Shown piece after piece: positions 16,351 to 24,789 of a stretch of DNA of 38,058 nt (position 1 is its first letter; every line of letters starts with the position of its first letter). Source of the DNA: Rhodoferax sp. Its GTDB lineage: Bacteria > Pseudomonadota > Gammaproteobacteria > Burkholderiales > Burkholderiaceae_C. Under the pieces are notes generated by a model. The model was given only the letters and a program-made list of their open reading frames with translations. It did not search any database and was not told the DNA's origin. The position numbers and the translations under genes were made by a program. The stretch lies in contig JADGRK010000001.1 in assembly GCA_017880985.1 (NCBI GenBank), positions 1 to 38,058 of the forward strand, written 5' to 3'.

Positions 16351-16824
16351 GTGCTCGGACGACTGTTCGGTTTGATCCTGTTGTTGGCAGCAATACCGGC
16401 CGGGTGGGCGGACGCACTGGCACCTCAGGTCGCTGCAAGCCGGGTGCTACAACCTGTGATTGAGACTGCCCGTGGTGGTCAATGTGTGGAAGCACCCGCG
16501 TTCATGCGTCGCAACCACATGAAACTACTCATGCATCAACGCGATGACACGCTGCGCGGCGGCATTCGCACCGGCAAGTACTCTCTGAAAGCGTGCGTTG
16601 CCTGTCACGCCAGTCAAACCAGTCAGAGTGTCAATGCCGACCCCAGCAATTTTTGTCAGAGTTGCCACAACTACGCAGCGGTCAAGATTGACTGCTTTGA
16701 GTGCCATGCCAATACACCACCCGCCAATGCTCCACACCCAGCGGTGTCTGAAAATAAATTGGGCAATCAGCCGGTGAATCTGCAGTTGCAAGCGAGGTTG
16801 GCACAGCAACAGGTCAAGCCATGA
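16351..16824 (+). CDS. dsrJ: DsrJ, periplasmic triheme cytochrome c
   Basis: A 157-aa exported cytochrome with three CxxCH heme sites (residues 82-86 ACVACHA, 102-106 FCQSCHN, 115-119 DCFECHA) after a hydrophobic N-terminal signal/anchor (LFGLILLLAAIPAGWADA). C45 (GGQCVEAP) corresponds to the unusual cysteine that ligates one heme in characterised DsrJ. Starts with GTG two bases after the dsrL stop and overlaps dsrO by 4 bases (ATGA). It is the periplasmic electron input/output of DsrMKJOP. Confidence 0.95.
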   Translation: MLGRLFGLILLLAAIPAGWADALAPQVAASRVLQPVIETARGGQCVEAPAFMRRNHMKLLMHQRDDTLRGGIRTGKYSLKACVACHASQTSQSVNADPSNFCQSCHNYAAVKIDCFECHANTPPANAPHPAVSENKLGNQPVNLQLQARLAQQQVKP

Positions 16825-17600
16825 AGCACGAGAACACGACTCCTCCCAATGACGCTGCCGACACCGCATCCAAGCGCCGTGGTTTTTTGGCTGTCGCCGC
16901 CGCTGGTCTGGCGGGCATTGTGCTCGCGCCAGGGGTTCGACTGATCGAGATGGCACAGGCGACGCCGCTCGGCAGTGCCAGCAGCACGGGTGCCAGCAGC
17001 AAGGTTCGCTGGGGCATGTTGATTGACAGCGGCAAGTGCAGCAGGGACTGCACTGACTGTGTGACAGCCTGCAATACCGAAAATGGACTCTCGGGTGGCA
17101 CCCTGCCAACCGATTCCCAGTGGATTCGCAAACTCGAAATCAAGGAAGTACGCACCGGTAAAACACAGTTTCTGCCAATGATGTGCCAGCACTGTGCCGA
17201 GCCACCTTGTGTCGATGTGTGCCCGACAGGAGCTTCTTTCAAACGCGCCGATGGCATCGTGCTGGTGGACAAGCACATATGCATTGGCTGCCGCTATTGC
17301 CTGATGGCCTGCCCTTACAAAGCACGCTCCTTTGTCCATCAACCCTTGACCCATCAAAAAACCGATGTCCCCCGTGGTATGGGGACGGCAGAGGCATGCA
17401 CATTTTGTGTTCACAGGGTGGATCGTGGCGAGCAGCCGGCCTGTGTCAGTGCCTGCTCGGAAGCGGGCCACGCTGCAATTCTCTTTGGCGACCTCAATGA
17501 TCCCGCAAGCGAGATCGCCAAACGGGTCGCCAGTTACCCCTCGCGTCAGATTCGTGAAGACCTGAATCTGAACACCGGCGTGCGCTACAGCGGCATTTGA
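16821..17600 (+). CDS. dsrO: DsrO, Tat-exported ferredoxin subunit
   Basis: A 259-aa periplasmic iron-sulfur protein with a Tat signal (KRRGFLA near residues 18-24) and a hydrophobic stretch. Four [4Fe-4S] cysteine groups are visible: CSRDCTDCVTAC, CQHCAEPPCVDVCP, CIGCRYCLMACP, and CTFCVHRV with ACVSAC. This HybA/NrfC-like arrangement connects DsrJ hemes to the membrane subunit DsrP. Its ATG overlaps the dsrJ stop, so translation is coupled. Confidence 0.96.
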   Translation: MKHENTTPPNDAADTASKRRGFLAVAAAGLAGIVLAPGVRLIEMAQATPLGSASSTGASSKVRWGMLIDSGKCSRDCTDCVTACNTENGLSGGTLPTDSQWIRKLEIKEVRTGKTQFLPMMCQHCAEPPCVDVCPTGASFKRADGIVLVDKHICIGCRYCLMACPYKARSFVHQPLTHQKTDVPRGMGTAEACTFCVHRVDRGEQPACVSACSEAGHAAILFGDLNDPASEIAKRVASYPSRQIREDLNLNTGVRYSGI

Positions 17601-17625
17601 AGAAAGAACGGCTGAGGAATCCAGG

Positions 17626-18849
17626 ATGAAAATCGTTTGGCGTGAATTGCAGGGTACTCAGCGCGGCTACTACCAGCTTTTGTCTGGCTTGGCACTGGTC
17701 ATCCTGCTGGGTATGGGGGCTGTCCTGTACACCGAGCACCATGGTCACATTGTCACGGGCATGAACAATCAGTTTGTTTGGGGACTGCCCGACGTGTTTT
17801 CCATGTTTTTGATGCTCTCTGCCGCCGGGGCGCTCAGCTTGGCACTGCTGGCTTCGGTCTTCGGCAAAACAGAATTCAAACCGGTGGCACCGTTGTCGGG
17901 GGTGCTGGCCATCGCGCTGCTGATCGCCGGGTTGACGCTGTTGATGCTCGATCTGGGGCGACCTGACCGCGTGATCGTTGCCATGCTGCATTTCAACCCC
18001 AAGTCGGTGTTGGCGTGGAATCTGATGCTTTATTCGGGTTTCGTGGCTTTCGTCGCTCTCTATTTGTGGACCCTGCTTGAGCACCGCATGAATCGCTACA
18101 CGCCGTGGGCGATTTCTTTTGCCTTTATCTGGCGTGTCGCCTTGACCACTGGAACCGGTTCTATTTATGGTTTTCAGGTGTCCCGTCAGGCTTTTGACTC
18201 AGCCCTGCTGGCACCGATGTTCATCGCACTCTCCCTGAGTTACGGTCTGGCGGTATTCGTGCTGGTGTTGATGTTGACCTGCCAGGGCAATGACTGCCCG
18301 TTGGGCGATGCCATGATGGCACGCTTGGCGCGCCTACAAGTGATCTTCATTGCCGTCGGGGCCTACTTTGTGCTGGTCTATCACCTGACCAATCTTTACT
18401 TCACCAAGCACTACGATTTTGAACGGTTTATTTTGTTCGAGGGTGGCATTTACAGCACCTTGTTCTGGTTCGGCGAAGTCTTGCTGGGCAGCATCCTGCC
18501 GCTGGTGCTGCTGCTGCACCCCAGGATTGGTCAAATGCGTCAACGCATCGTCGCAAGCACGGCACTGGTGGTACTAGGTGGTTTCGCCCAGTTGTATGTG
18601 ACCATCATTGGCGGTCAGGCGTTCCCGCTGGTGCTGTTCCCCGGCCGCCAGGTCAGCAGCAGTTTTTACGACGGCGTGGTCAATAGCTACACGCCCTCCC
18701 TGCCCGAGTGGCTGCTCGGCTTTGCCGGCTTGGCCATTGCGGGCCTGATCGTCATGCTTGCGCTCAAATTGTTTGGCTTTCTGCCGGATCGACTCGATGA
18801 CGCGGCGTTTGAAGTGAGTCTGACCACACCAGCAGTTGCTACGATCTGA
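17626..18849 (+). CDS. dsrP: DsrP, NrfD-like integral membrane subunit
   Basis: A 407-aa protein with about ten hydrophobic segments, of the NrfD/PsrC family of quinone-interacting membrane anchors. It pairs with DsrO in the DsrMKJOP complex and exchanges electrons with the quinone pool. Typical family segments are GLALVILLGMGAVLYTEHHG and GIYSTLFWFGEVLLGSILP. The start ATG at 17626 follows an AGG. Ends 13 bases before the dsrN ATG. Confidence 0.95.
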   Translation: MKIVWRELQGTQRGYYQLLSGLALVILLGMGAVLYTEHHGHIVTGMNNQFVWGLPDVFSMFLMLSAAGALSLALLASVFGKTEFKPVAPLSGVLAIALLIAGLTLLMLDLGRPDRVIVAMLHFNPKSVLAWNLMLYSGFVAFVALYLWTLLEHRMNRYTPWAISFAFIWRVALTTGTGSIYGFQVSRQAFDSALLAPMFIALSLSYGLAVFVLVLMLTCQGNDCPLGDAMMARLARLQVIFIAVGAYFVLVYHLTNLYFTKHYDFERFILFEGGIYSTLFWFGEVLLGSILPLVLLLHPRIGQMRQRIVASTALVVLGGFAQLYVTIIGGQAFPLVLFPGRQVSSSFYDGVVNSYTPSLPEWLLGFAGLAIAGLIVMLALKLFGFLPDRLDDAAFEVSLTTPAVATI

Positions 18850-18862
18850 AACGGTGTTGTGC

Positions 18863-20620
18863 ATGTCACGTGTTTTGGTTTCAGCGGCGCATAAATCGTC
18901 CGGCAAGACCACCATTTCGGTGGGTTTGTGTGCGGCACTCAGAGCACAGGGTCTGACGGTACAGCCTTTCAAAAAAGGGCCGGATTACATTGACCCGATG
19001 TGGCTGAGTCAGGCCAGTGGACGCGACTGCTTCAACCTTGACCCTTACCTGATGACGCCTGAGCAGATCAGAGCCTGTTTCACACACCATGACGCGCAAG
19101 CCGACATCAGCATCGTGGAAGGCAATAAAGGCTTGTACGACGGGCTGGCGCTGGACGGCAGCAACAGCAATGCGGCGCTGGCTGAGTTGCTGGAGCTGCC
19201 GGTGGTACTGGTGCTCGATGCGCGCGGCATGACACGTGGCATCGCACCATTGATTCTGGGTTATCAGGCGTTTGATCCACGCATTCGCATTGTTGGTGTC
19301 ATTCTGAATCAATTGGGCGGGGCCCGACACGAATCCAAACTGCGCGCCGTGATCGAGCATTACACCGATGTCGCGGTGCTGGGCGCGATTGCCCAGGACT
19401 CGCGTCTGGCACTGGTGGAGCGCCATCTGGGTCTGATGCCAAATCAGGAGTTCGACGATGCAGCCCAGCACATATTCATGATCGGACAACGCATTGCCGA
19501 GCAGGTTGATTTGGCCAAAATAACGCAATTGGCCGCAAGTGCGACACCTCTGCCCGAATTGTCGCGCTGGATGCCACCAGTTTCCGACATTGTGCCGGTC
19601 GCCCCCAGTCCATCGGTGCGCATAGGGGTGGTTCGCGACAAGGCGTTTGGCTTTTACTACCCGGATGACATGCTGGCATTGCAGGCGGCGGGCGCAGAAT
19701 TGGTTCCGGTCGACGCGCTTAAAGACCCCGGTCTGCCCCCGCTGGATGGTCTGTTTATTGGCGGTGGTTTCCCCGAAGTGTTCATGTCTGAGTTGCAGGC
19801 CAACTCGGCTCTGCGCAACAGCATTCGTAGCGTTATTGAGTCCGGACTGCCAGTGTATGCCGAATGTGGTGGCTTGATGTACCTGGCACGCACGCTACGC
19901 TGGAAAGACACGGTTGCGGATATGGTGGGTGCATTGCCGGTGGATGTCGTAATGCATGAGCGTCCGGTGGGTCGCGGCTATGTGACGTTGCAAGTCACGG
20001 CGGATGCGCCTTGGGCCAGCGCCGCAGGCGATGCCCCACAAACGCTGCGTGGGCACGAGTTTCACTACTCCAGTCTGGAAAATATGTCGCCTGACCTGAA
20101 ATTTGCCTATCGGGTCGTGCGAGGTCATGGCATTGACGGTCAACGCGACGGCATTGTCTGCCGTAATGTGTTGGCTTCTTATGCGCATCTGCGCAGCGGT
20201 GCCGGCTCCGATTGGGCCGGACGCTTTGTTGACTTTGTGCAAAGGCACAAAAGCGCAGGTGGGTTGCCATCAGCGACATCGGTGCGTACCTTGCTGGTCA
20301 ATGGCCAGCCGGTGACGACCGATGTAGAAGGTTATCTGAAAAATCTCGACGAGTGGTCTGAAGACTTTGCGCGCAGCCAAGCGGAATCTGAAAATCTGGT
20401 GTTGACTGAAGCTCATTGGCAAGTCATCAGCTTTTTACGTGCCTATTTTGAAGAGTACCGGGTGCAGGCGCAGGTGCGTGCCATGATCCGGCACTTTTCA
20501 AAGGTTTGGGGACCAGAATTGGGCAATAATCACTATTTACATACGCTTTTCCCGATGGGTGGGCCGCAGAAGCAAGGCAACCGTTTGGCAGGTCTTTTAA
20601 AGACCAAGGGCGAACATTAA
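18863..20620 (+). CDS. dsrN: DsrN siroheme amidase fused to a cysteine-free DsrC-like domain
   Basis: Residues 1-465 are a CobB/CbiA-type a,c-diamide synthase: ATP loop AAHKSSGKTT, KGPDYIDP, glutaminase motif YAECGGLMYL with nucleophile C335, and H442. DsrN amidates siroheme to the siroamide of DsrAB. Residues about 475-585 are a complete DsrC-like domain (LLVNGQPVTTDVEGYL, LTEAHWQVISFLRAYFEEY, HYLHTLFPMGGPQKQ). Its tail puts Asn and Glu where DsrC has its two cysteines, so it cannot carry sulfur and is RspA-like. The frame is continuous with no stop between domains. The fused domain may dock the amidase on DsrAB, since DsrC binds there; this is inference. The start is ATG 18863 (MSRVLVSAAHK); upstream residues are non-family. 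Confidence 0.93.
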   Translation: MSRVLVSAAHKSSGKTTISVGLCAALRAQGLTVQPFKKGPDYIDPMWLSQASGRDCFNLDPYLMTPEQIRACFTHHDAQADISIVEGNKGLYDGLALDGSNSNAALAELLELPVVLVLDARGMTRGIAPLILGYQAFDPRIRIVGVILNQLGGARHESKLRAVIEHYTDVAVLGAIAQDSRLALVERHLGLMPNQEFDDAAQHIFMIGQRIAEQVDLAKITQLAASATPLPELSRWMPPVSDIVPVAPSPSVRIGVVRDKAFGFYYPDDMLALQAAGAELVPVDALKDPGLPPLDGLFIGGGFPEVFMSELQANSALRNSIRSVIESGLPVYAECGGLMYLARTLRWKDTVADMVGALPVDVVMHERPVGRGYVTLQVTADAPWASAAGDAPQTLRGHEFHYSSLENMSPDLKFAYRVVRGHGIDGQRDGIVCRNVLASYAHLRSGAGSDWAGRFVDFVQRHKSAGGLPSATSVRTLLVNGQPVTTDVEGYLKNLDEWSEDFARSQAESENLVLTEAHWQVISFLRAYFEEYRVQAQVRAMIRHFSKVWGPELGNNHYLHTLFPMGGPQKQGNRLAGLLKTKGEH

Positions 20621-20640
20621 TTCACACAAGGAGCTTCACC

Positions 20641-21024
20641 ATGTTTACCTTAACCAGTGCCGCTGCAAAACAAATTCAACAGGCTGCAAGCGCTAGTGGA
20701 GCCCATGAATTGGCACTGCGTGTGGCCGCCAAAATAGATGCTGACGGTGCGCTACAGTACGGCATGGGCTTTGATGATCCCAATGAAGAGGACATGAAAC
20801 TTGACCTCGAAGGCATCTCCGTCGTCATCAACGGCGAGTCCCAAGAGTTGCTGTTTCAGACGGTGCTGGATTTTGTTGAGCTCAATCCAGGCGAGTTCAA
20901 TTTTATTTTCATGGAAAGCAGGCATCCCTCATGTGGTGGCGGTGATGGGGCGGCGAATTCTGGTGTTTGCGGCAGCAAAGGCTGCGGTGGCGGTGGCTGC
21001 GGCAGCAAAGGGGTGTCTCATTGA
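20641..21024 (+). CDS. dsrR: DsrR, IscA-like protein with a cysteine-rich tail
   Basis: A 127-aa A-type-carrier fold protein after AAGGAG. Residues 1-95 match DsrR/IscA (FTLTSAAAKQIQQAA, YGMGFDDPNEEDM, LNPGEFNFIF). The first of the three IscA metal-binding cysteines is absent, as in characterised DsrR, which is thought to act after transcription of dsr genes. The C-terminal tail is odd: four cysteines (98, 110, 115, 120) in a glycine-rich repeat, CGSKGCGGGGCGSKG. This could bind a metal or a cluster. It overlaps the SUMT gene by 4 bases. Confidence 0.85.
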   Translation: MFTLTSAAAKQIQQAASASGAHELALRVAAKIDADGALQYGMGFDDPNEEDMKLDLEGISVVINGESQELLFQTVLDFVELNPGEFNFIFMESRHPSCGGGDGAANSGVCGSKGCGGGGCGSKGVSH

Positions 21025-21812
21025 AGGCCGATGTCACACGCCCCCTAACGGGTGCGGGTCGCGTCTATCTGGTCGGCGCTGGACCGGGTGACCCTGAGTT
21101 ATTGACGCTGCGTGCCGTGCGTCTGCTGCAACAAGCAGATGTGGTTGTCTATGACCATTTGGTTTCAAGCGCAGTGCTTGACTTTGTGTCGCCCACGGCT
21201 GAACGTATTTACGCTGGTAAACGGCGCAACGAACACACCATGCGCCAAGAGCAAATCAACCTGCTGCTTGTCAAACTTGCCGGCAAGGGCAAACAGGTGG
21301 TGCGACTTAAGGGGGGTGACCCGTTTATCTTTGGGCGTGGTGGCGAAGAACTGGAGGCACTGGCAAAACAGGGCATCGCCTTTGAGGTGGTTCCCGGTGT
21401 GACGGCGGCGTCTGGTGTCGCTAGCTACGCGGGCATTCCGCTGACGCACCGCGACTATGCGCAAAGCTGCCTTTTCGTCACCGGTCACCTCAAGGATGGA
21501 ACTGCCGATCTGGACTGGCCGAGTTTGGTCAGACTGCGCCAGACGGTCGTTATCTACATGGGTCTGGGCGGACTGGCCGAAATTTGCCACCAGATGATGC
21601 TACACGGCGCGTCACCCGAGCTTCCGATCGCCGTGGTGCAAGACGGCAGCATTGCCACCCAAAAAGTCGTCGTTGGTACGTTGTCCAATATGTCCGAACG
21701 GGTTGCAAGGGAAAATCTCAAATCTCCTTGCTTGACGATCATCGGTGAGGTTGTCAAATTGCACGATGCGCTGGCGTGGTTCAAGCCGGCAATAACGCTC
21801 ACAACACAGTAG
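21021..21812 (+). CDS. cobA: Uroporphyrinogen-III C-methyltransferase (SUMT) for siroheme
   Basis: Makes precorrin-2 from uroporphyrinogen III with two SAM, the first step to siroheme. The 263-aa product has the family motifs GAGPGDPELLTLRA (residues 19-32), VVYDHLVS, RLKGGDPFIFGRGGEE and VPGVTAASG. No CysG-type dehydrogenase/ferrochelatase domain is present, so later steps are done elsewhere. The start is probably the TTG at 21021, which overlaps the dsrR stop (TTGA); no ATG or GTG of better position exists before the conserved region. It stands at the end of the dsr operon and supplies cofactor for DsrAB. Confidence 0.93.
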   Translation: MKADVTRPLTGAGRVYLVGAGPGDPELLTLRAVRLLQQADVVVYDHLVSSAVLDFVSPTAERIYAGKRRNEHTMRQEQINLLLVKLAGKGKQVVRLKGGDPFIFGRGGEELEALAKQGIAFEVVPGVTAASGVASYAGIPLTHRDYAQSCLFVTGHLKDGTADLDWPSLVRLRQTVVIYMGLGGLAEICHQMMLHGASPELPIAVVQDGSIATQKVVVGTLSNMSERVARENLKSPCLTIIGEVVKLHDALAWFKPAITLTTQ

Positions 21813-21897
21813 AGTAATGTTTTCTTGAGAGGTTCATCCGTATCTCCATTTCCGGGACAGGTTTGGAGAAAGCGCTAGATTCCGAGGAGGTTGCACT

Positions 21898-22581
21898 ATG
21901 GACTTGCTGAATTTCGCCCGCGGCCCGGCGCTGACCCTCGCCCTCGTCGTCTTTGTGCTGGGTACGCTGTGGCGTCTGGCCGGCGTGCTGCGGCGCCCGC
22001 GCATGCGAGATCTGTCGCCGCCACGCGCGGGCGCGCCGTCCAACCTGATGGGCGCGCTGCGCGCCATCGTGCGCGGCATGTGGCCGCGCAAGGAGTTCGG
22101 TCAGGCCGCGCTGGTCACGACCGTCAACGGCTACGTCTTCCACATTGGCCTGGCGCTGGTGTTTTTCGGCTACGCGCCGCACATCGCGTTCATACGCCGC
22201 ATCACCGGCCTGTCGTGGCCGGCCTTGCCTGACATGGTGATGTACCCCGCCGCTGGCGCCACCATCGTCTCGCTGCTGCTGGCACTGGCATCGCGCTTGA
22301 CCGACCCGGTGCTCAGGAAGATTTCGAACGCTGACGACATGATCACCTGGACCATCACCTTTCTGCCCATCCTCACTGGCATGGCCGTGGTGGGCGAGCC
22401 CTCCGCAGTCATCCTGGCGCGTGACCACGTGATCTACGCTGGCCCGCTGGCCGTGCACCTGCTGACCCTGGAACTGCTGCTGATCTGGTTTCCGTTCGGC
22501 AAGCTGATGCACGCCTTCCTGTTCGCCTTCTCGCGCGCTGCCACCGGCATGCGCTTCAGTCATCGGGGAGTCAAGTTATGA
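21898..22581 (+). CDS. Second DsrM-like cytochrome b membrane protein
   Basis: A 227-aa membrane protein with about five hydrophobic segments and histidines suited to heme (YVFHIGLALVFFG, LAVHLLTLEL, GKLMHAFLFAF), of the NarI/DsrM cytochrome b family. GGAGG precedes the ATG. Codon use is visibly GC-richer at third positions than in the dsr genes before it, suggesting a separate origin. It is paired with a DsrK-like gene 70 bases downstream, so the two probably form a quinone-linked heterodisulfide-reductase-like module parallel to DsrMK. The substrate is unknown. Confidence 0.8.
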   Translation: MDLLNFARGPALTLALVVFVLGTLWRLAGVLRRPRMRDLSPPRAGAPSNLMGALRAIVRGMWPRKEFGQAALVTTVNGYVFHIGLALVFFGYAPHIAFIRRITGLSWPALPDMVMYPAAGATIVSLLLALASRLTDPVLRKISNADDMITWTITFLPILTGMAVVGEPSAVILARDHVIYAGPLAVHLLTLELLLIWFPFGKLMHAFLFAFSRAATGMRFSHRGVKL

Positions 22582-22651
22582 GCGCCACACGGCAGCTCCG
22601 AAGGCGCTCGCTCCCCCTCGGGGGGGAGACCCGCAGGGCCAAGGGGGTCAC
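22582..22651. repeat. GC-rich intergenic hairpin
   Basis: CTCCCCC (22611-22617) pairs with GGGGGAG (22622-22628) across a four-base loop. This kind of C/G-run hairpin is, to my recollection, common between genes in Comamonadaceae. It separates the second DsrM-like and DsrK-like genes without a T-run, so it is not a clear terminator. Confidence 0.5.
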
Positions 22652-23956
22652 ATGAGTATGGCTGCCACCGCAACATCCACCTTCGACCAGCAGGGCGACC
22701 AGAGCGACGGGGCTCGCGTCGATGCGGCGATGCGCAGCTTCGTGTCCGAGTTCGGTGTCACTGCGGCGTTGCACATGGAATCCTGCGTGCGATGCGGCCT
22801 GTGCGCGCAGGCCTGCCACTTCTACGTGACCACCGGCGATGCCAAGTACACGCCGATTCACAAGCTTGAGCCCTTTCGCCGCGCCTACCTGCGCGAGGCC
22901 AGTCCGTTTGCGCCGCTGGTGCGTGCACTCGCTCTGGTCAAGAAGCCGAGCATCGTCGATTTGCAGCAGTGGCAGGAGCTGCTCTACGACTCCTGCACCA
23001 TGTGCGGCCGCTGCACCCTGGTCTGCCCGATGGGTATCGACATCGCCGAACTGGTGAAGGAAGCCCGCCACGGCATGTTCAAGGCCGGACTGGTCCCGGA
23101 GCGGCTGGCGCTGATGGACCGCACGGCCCGGCAGTGGGGCAGCACCGCGACGCCGGGCGAAGACCTGCCCGACATCCTGGCCGAGGCGGCCAGGGAGCAT
23201 GGGGTTGATATCCCCTGCGATCTGCACAGCGCCGACATCCTGGTCACCGCCGCGTCGGCCGAGCTGGGCGAACACACCAAGGCGCTGGCCGACGCGGCCA
23301 AGATCCTCAATCGCATCGGAGTCAAGTGGACCATGCACCAGGGCGGCTTCGATGCCTCCAACATCGGTTTCAACAATGGCGACCTGGAGTTGCAGGAGCG
23401 GCTCACGCGCGCGCTAGTCGATACCGCGCTGAAGATCGGTGCCAAGACCGTGTTGCTGCCCGAATGCGGCCATGCCTATGGGGCGGCGCGCTGGGAGGCC
23501 GCCAAGTGGTACGGCAGGGCGTTGCCGGTGCGCATCATTCACATGACCGAGTTCCTGGACGAGCTGATTACAACCAAGCGCATTCGCCTCAAAAAGATCG
23601 GCGAGAGCGCGACCTTCCACGACCCCTGCCAGATCGTGCGCCGCGGCGGGCTGGAAGCAGCGGCGCGCCGAGTGCTGGCGGCACTCGGCTTCGAGCTGAT
23701 CGAACTGCAAGACCATGGCGTGACGGGGTATTGCTGCGGTGGCGGTGGCGGTGTGGTGTCGAACCCGCGCGCCGCGCCCTTGCGCCATAAGGTCTTCGAA
23801 ATGAAGCAGCAGCAGATTGAAGCGACTGGCGCCAAGCACTTTGTCACGAGTTGCGGCCAATGCCGTATTACCTTCGAGATGGGGGCCAAATATGCCAACT
23901 GGGACAAACCAACCGAGAGCCTGCTGGAGCTCGTGGCCGACAACCTCGCCGAATGA
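22652..23956 (+). CDS. Second DsrK/HdrD-like iron-sulfur protein
   Basis: A 434-aa protein with two ferredoxin clusters (C45-x2-C48-x2-C51-x3-C55; C114-x2-C117-x2-C120-x3-C124) and HdrD-type cysteine regions (ECGHAYG, DPCQIVRRGG, CCGGGGG, SCGQCRI). It is shorter than the dsr-operon DsrK at 497 aa and only moderately similar by eye. Like its neighbour it has GC-rich codon use. With the preceding cytochrome b it should move electrons between quinone and a thiol/disulfide or another cytoplasmic partner. It may serve the CysA-only DsrC homologue or a sulfur-unrelated substrate; neither is shown. It converges on the response regulator gene. Confidence 0.82.
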   Translation: MSMAATATSTFDQQGDQSDGARVDAAMRSFVSEFGVTAALHMESCVRCGLCAQACHFYVTTGDAKYTPIHKLEPFRRAYLREASPFAPLVRALALVKKPSIVDLQQWQELLYDSCTMCGRCTLVCPMGIDIAELVKEARHGMFKAGLVPERLALMDRTARQWGSTATPGEDLPDILAEAAREHGVDIPCDLHSADILVTAASAELGEHTKALADAAKILNRIGVKWTMHQGGFDASNIGFNNGDLELQERLTRALVDTALKIGAKTVLLPECGHAYGAARWEAAKWYGRALPVRIIHMTEFLDELITTKRIRLKKIGESATFHDPCQIVRRGGLEAAARRVLAALGFELIELQDHGVTGYCCGGGGGVVSNPRAAPLRHKVFEMKQQQIEATGAKHFVTSCGQCRITFEMGAKYANWDKPTESLLELVADNLAE

Positions 23957-24007
23957 GGAACAGTCTGCGCTGTCGCGAAGCAGGTCAATTTCAGCCTGGT
24001 ACGCGCA

Positions 24008-24022
24008 CCAGACATTGTCTGG
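24008..24022. other. Small perfect inverted repeat between convergent genes
   Basis: CCAGAC and GTCTGG with a three-base loop lie between the ends of the DsrK-like gene and the response regulator gene. No T-run follows, so a terminator role is uncertain. Nothing else is recognisable in 23957-24090. Confidence 0.3.
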
Positions 24023-24090
24023 ATCCGAAACCATGAACAAGACTTTGGTGGGCGGATCGACCGTTGGCACAACCTCTTGGCGTGCTCAGC

Positions 24091-24789
24091 TCAGACTTTG
24101 GTCTCTTTCCCGACCGCGTCGATCGCCCTGGCCCCGTCCGGTGAATGTTGGTACTCAAACGAAAATACGGCTGCTTCGACCCGTGACCGCAAATTTAGTT
24201 TGCCCATGATGTGACGCACATGCAATTTGACCGTGTTGTGGCTGATATCAAGCGCCTTGGCAATGACCTTGTTGCTCTGACCACTGGCTACATGCTCAAG
24301 CACCTGGCGCTCGCGTTCGGTGAGCGTGGCCACCAGACTGCCCATGGCAGACCCCTTGGGACCAGACTGGAGAATTTGCGCAAATTTCAGCATCATGGCC
24401 GGGGCCACGACCATCTCGCCACGCGTCACCCGACTGATCGCGTCAATGATTTCTTCGGGCTCCATATCCTTGAGCAGGTAGCCCCGGACTCCGGCCCGCA
24501 GTGCGGCCGACATATCGTCCTCGCTGTCACTCATGGTAAGGATGACGACCGGGATATCGCATCCATCCGCGCGGATCATGCGCAGCACACTTAAACCGTC
24601 GGTTTTTCCCAGACCCAAGTCCAGCACCATCAGGTCGGGCTGGTGTTCGCGCAACATCGACACCACCAGAGCCGGGTCACCGGTGGCCGCCACGACGGAC
24701 ACGCCGCCACGATGATCGAGCAGATCGGTCAGGCCACTGCGACACAGCGCATGATCATCCACCAGCATCACCCGCGGCTTGGCGTTCAT
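24091..24789 (-). CDS. NarL/FixJ-family response regulator
   Basis: A 232-aa DNA-binding regulator: a receiver domain (acidic pair DD at 11-12, phosphoacceptor D57, T85, K107) and a LuxR-type helix-turn-helix at about 155-208 (LTERERQVLEHVASGQSNKVIAKALDISH, in family order). It is the partner of the kinase upstream, whose stop it overlaps by 4 bases. Placed between the dsr operon and sat-aprBA, it is the best candidate in the window for binding the palindrome shared by those two promoter regions; TACCCAT, the half-site found there, also fits the NarL heptamer consensus TACYYMT. The link is inference. Confidence 0.92.
   Translation of the reverse strand: MNAKPRVMLVDDHALCRSGLTDLLDHRGGVSVVAATGDPALVVSMLREHQPDLMVLDLGLGKTDGLSVLRMIRADGCDIPVVILTMSDSEDDMSAALRAGVRGYLLKDMEPEEIIDAISRVTRGEMVVAPAMMLKFAQILQSGPKGSAMGSLVATLTERERQVLEHVASGQSNKVIAKALDISHNTVKLHVRHIMGKLNLRSRVEAAVFSFEYQHSPDGARAIDAVGKETKV

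Noticed and set aside
23957..24090. Gene remnant or mobile element between the DsrK-like gene and the response regulator
   Set aside because: Short frames read both ways but I recognise no family, and there are no terminal repeats; only a small inverted repeat is visible.
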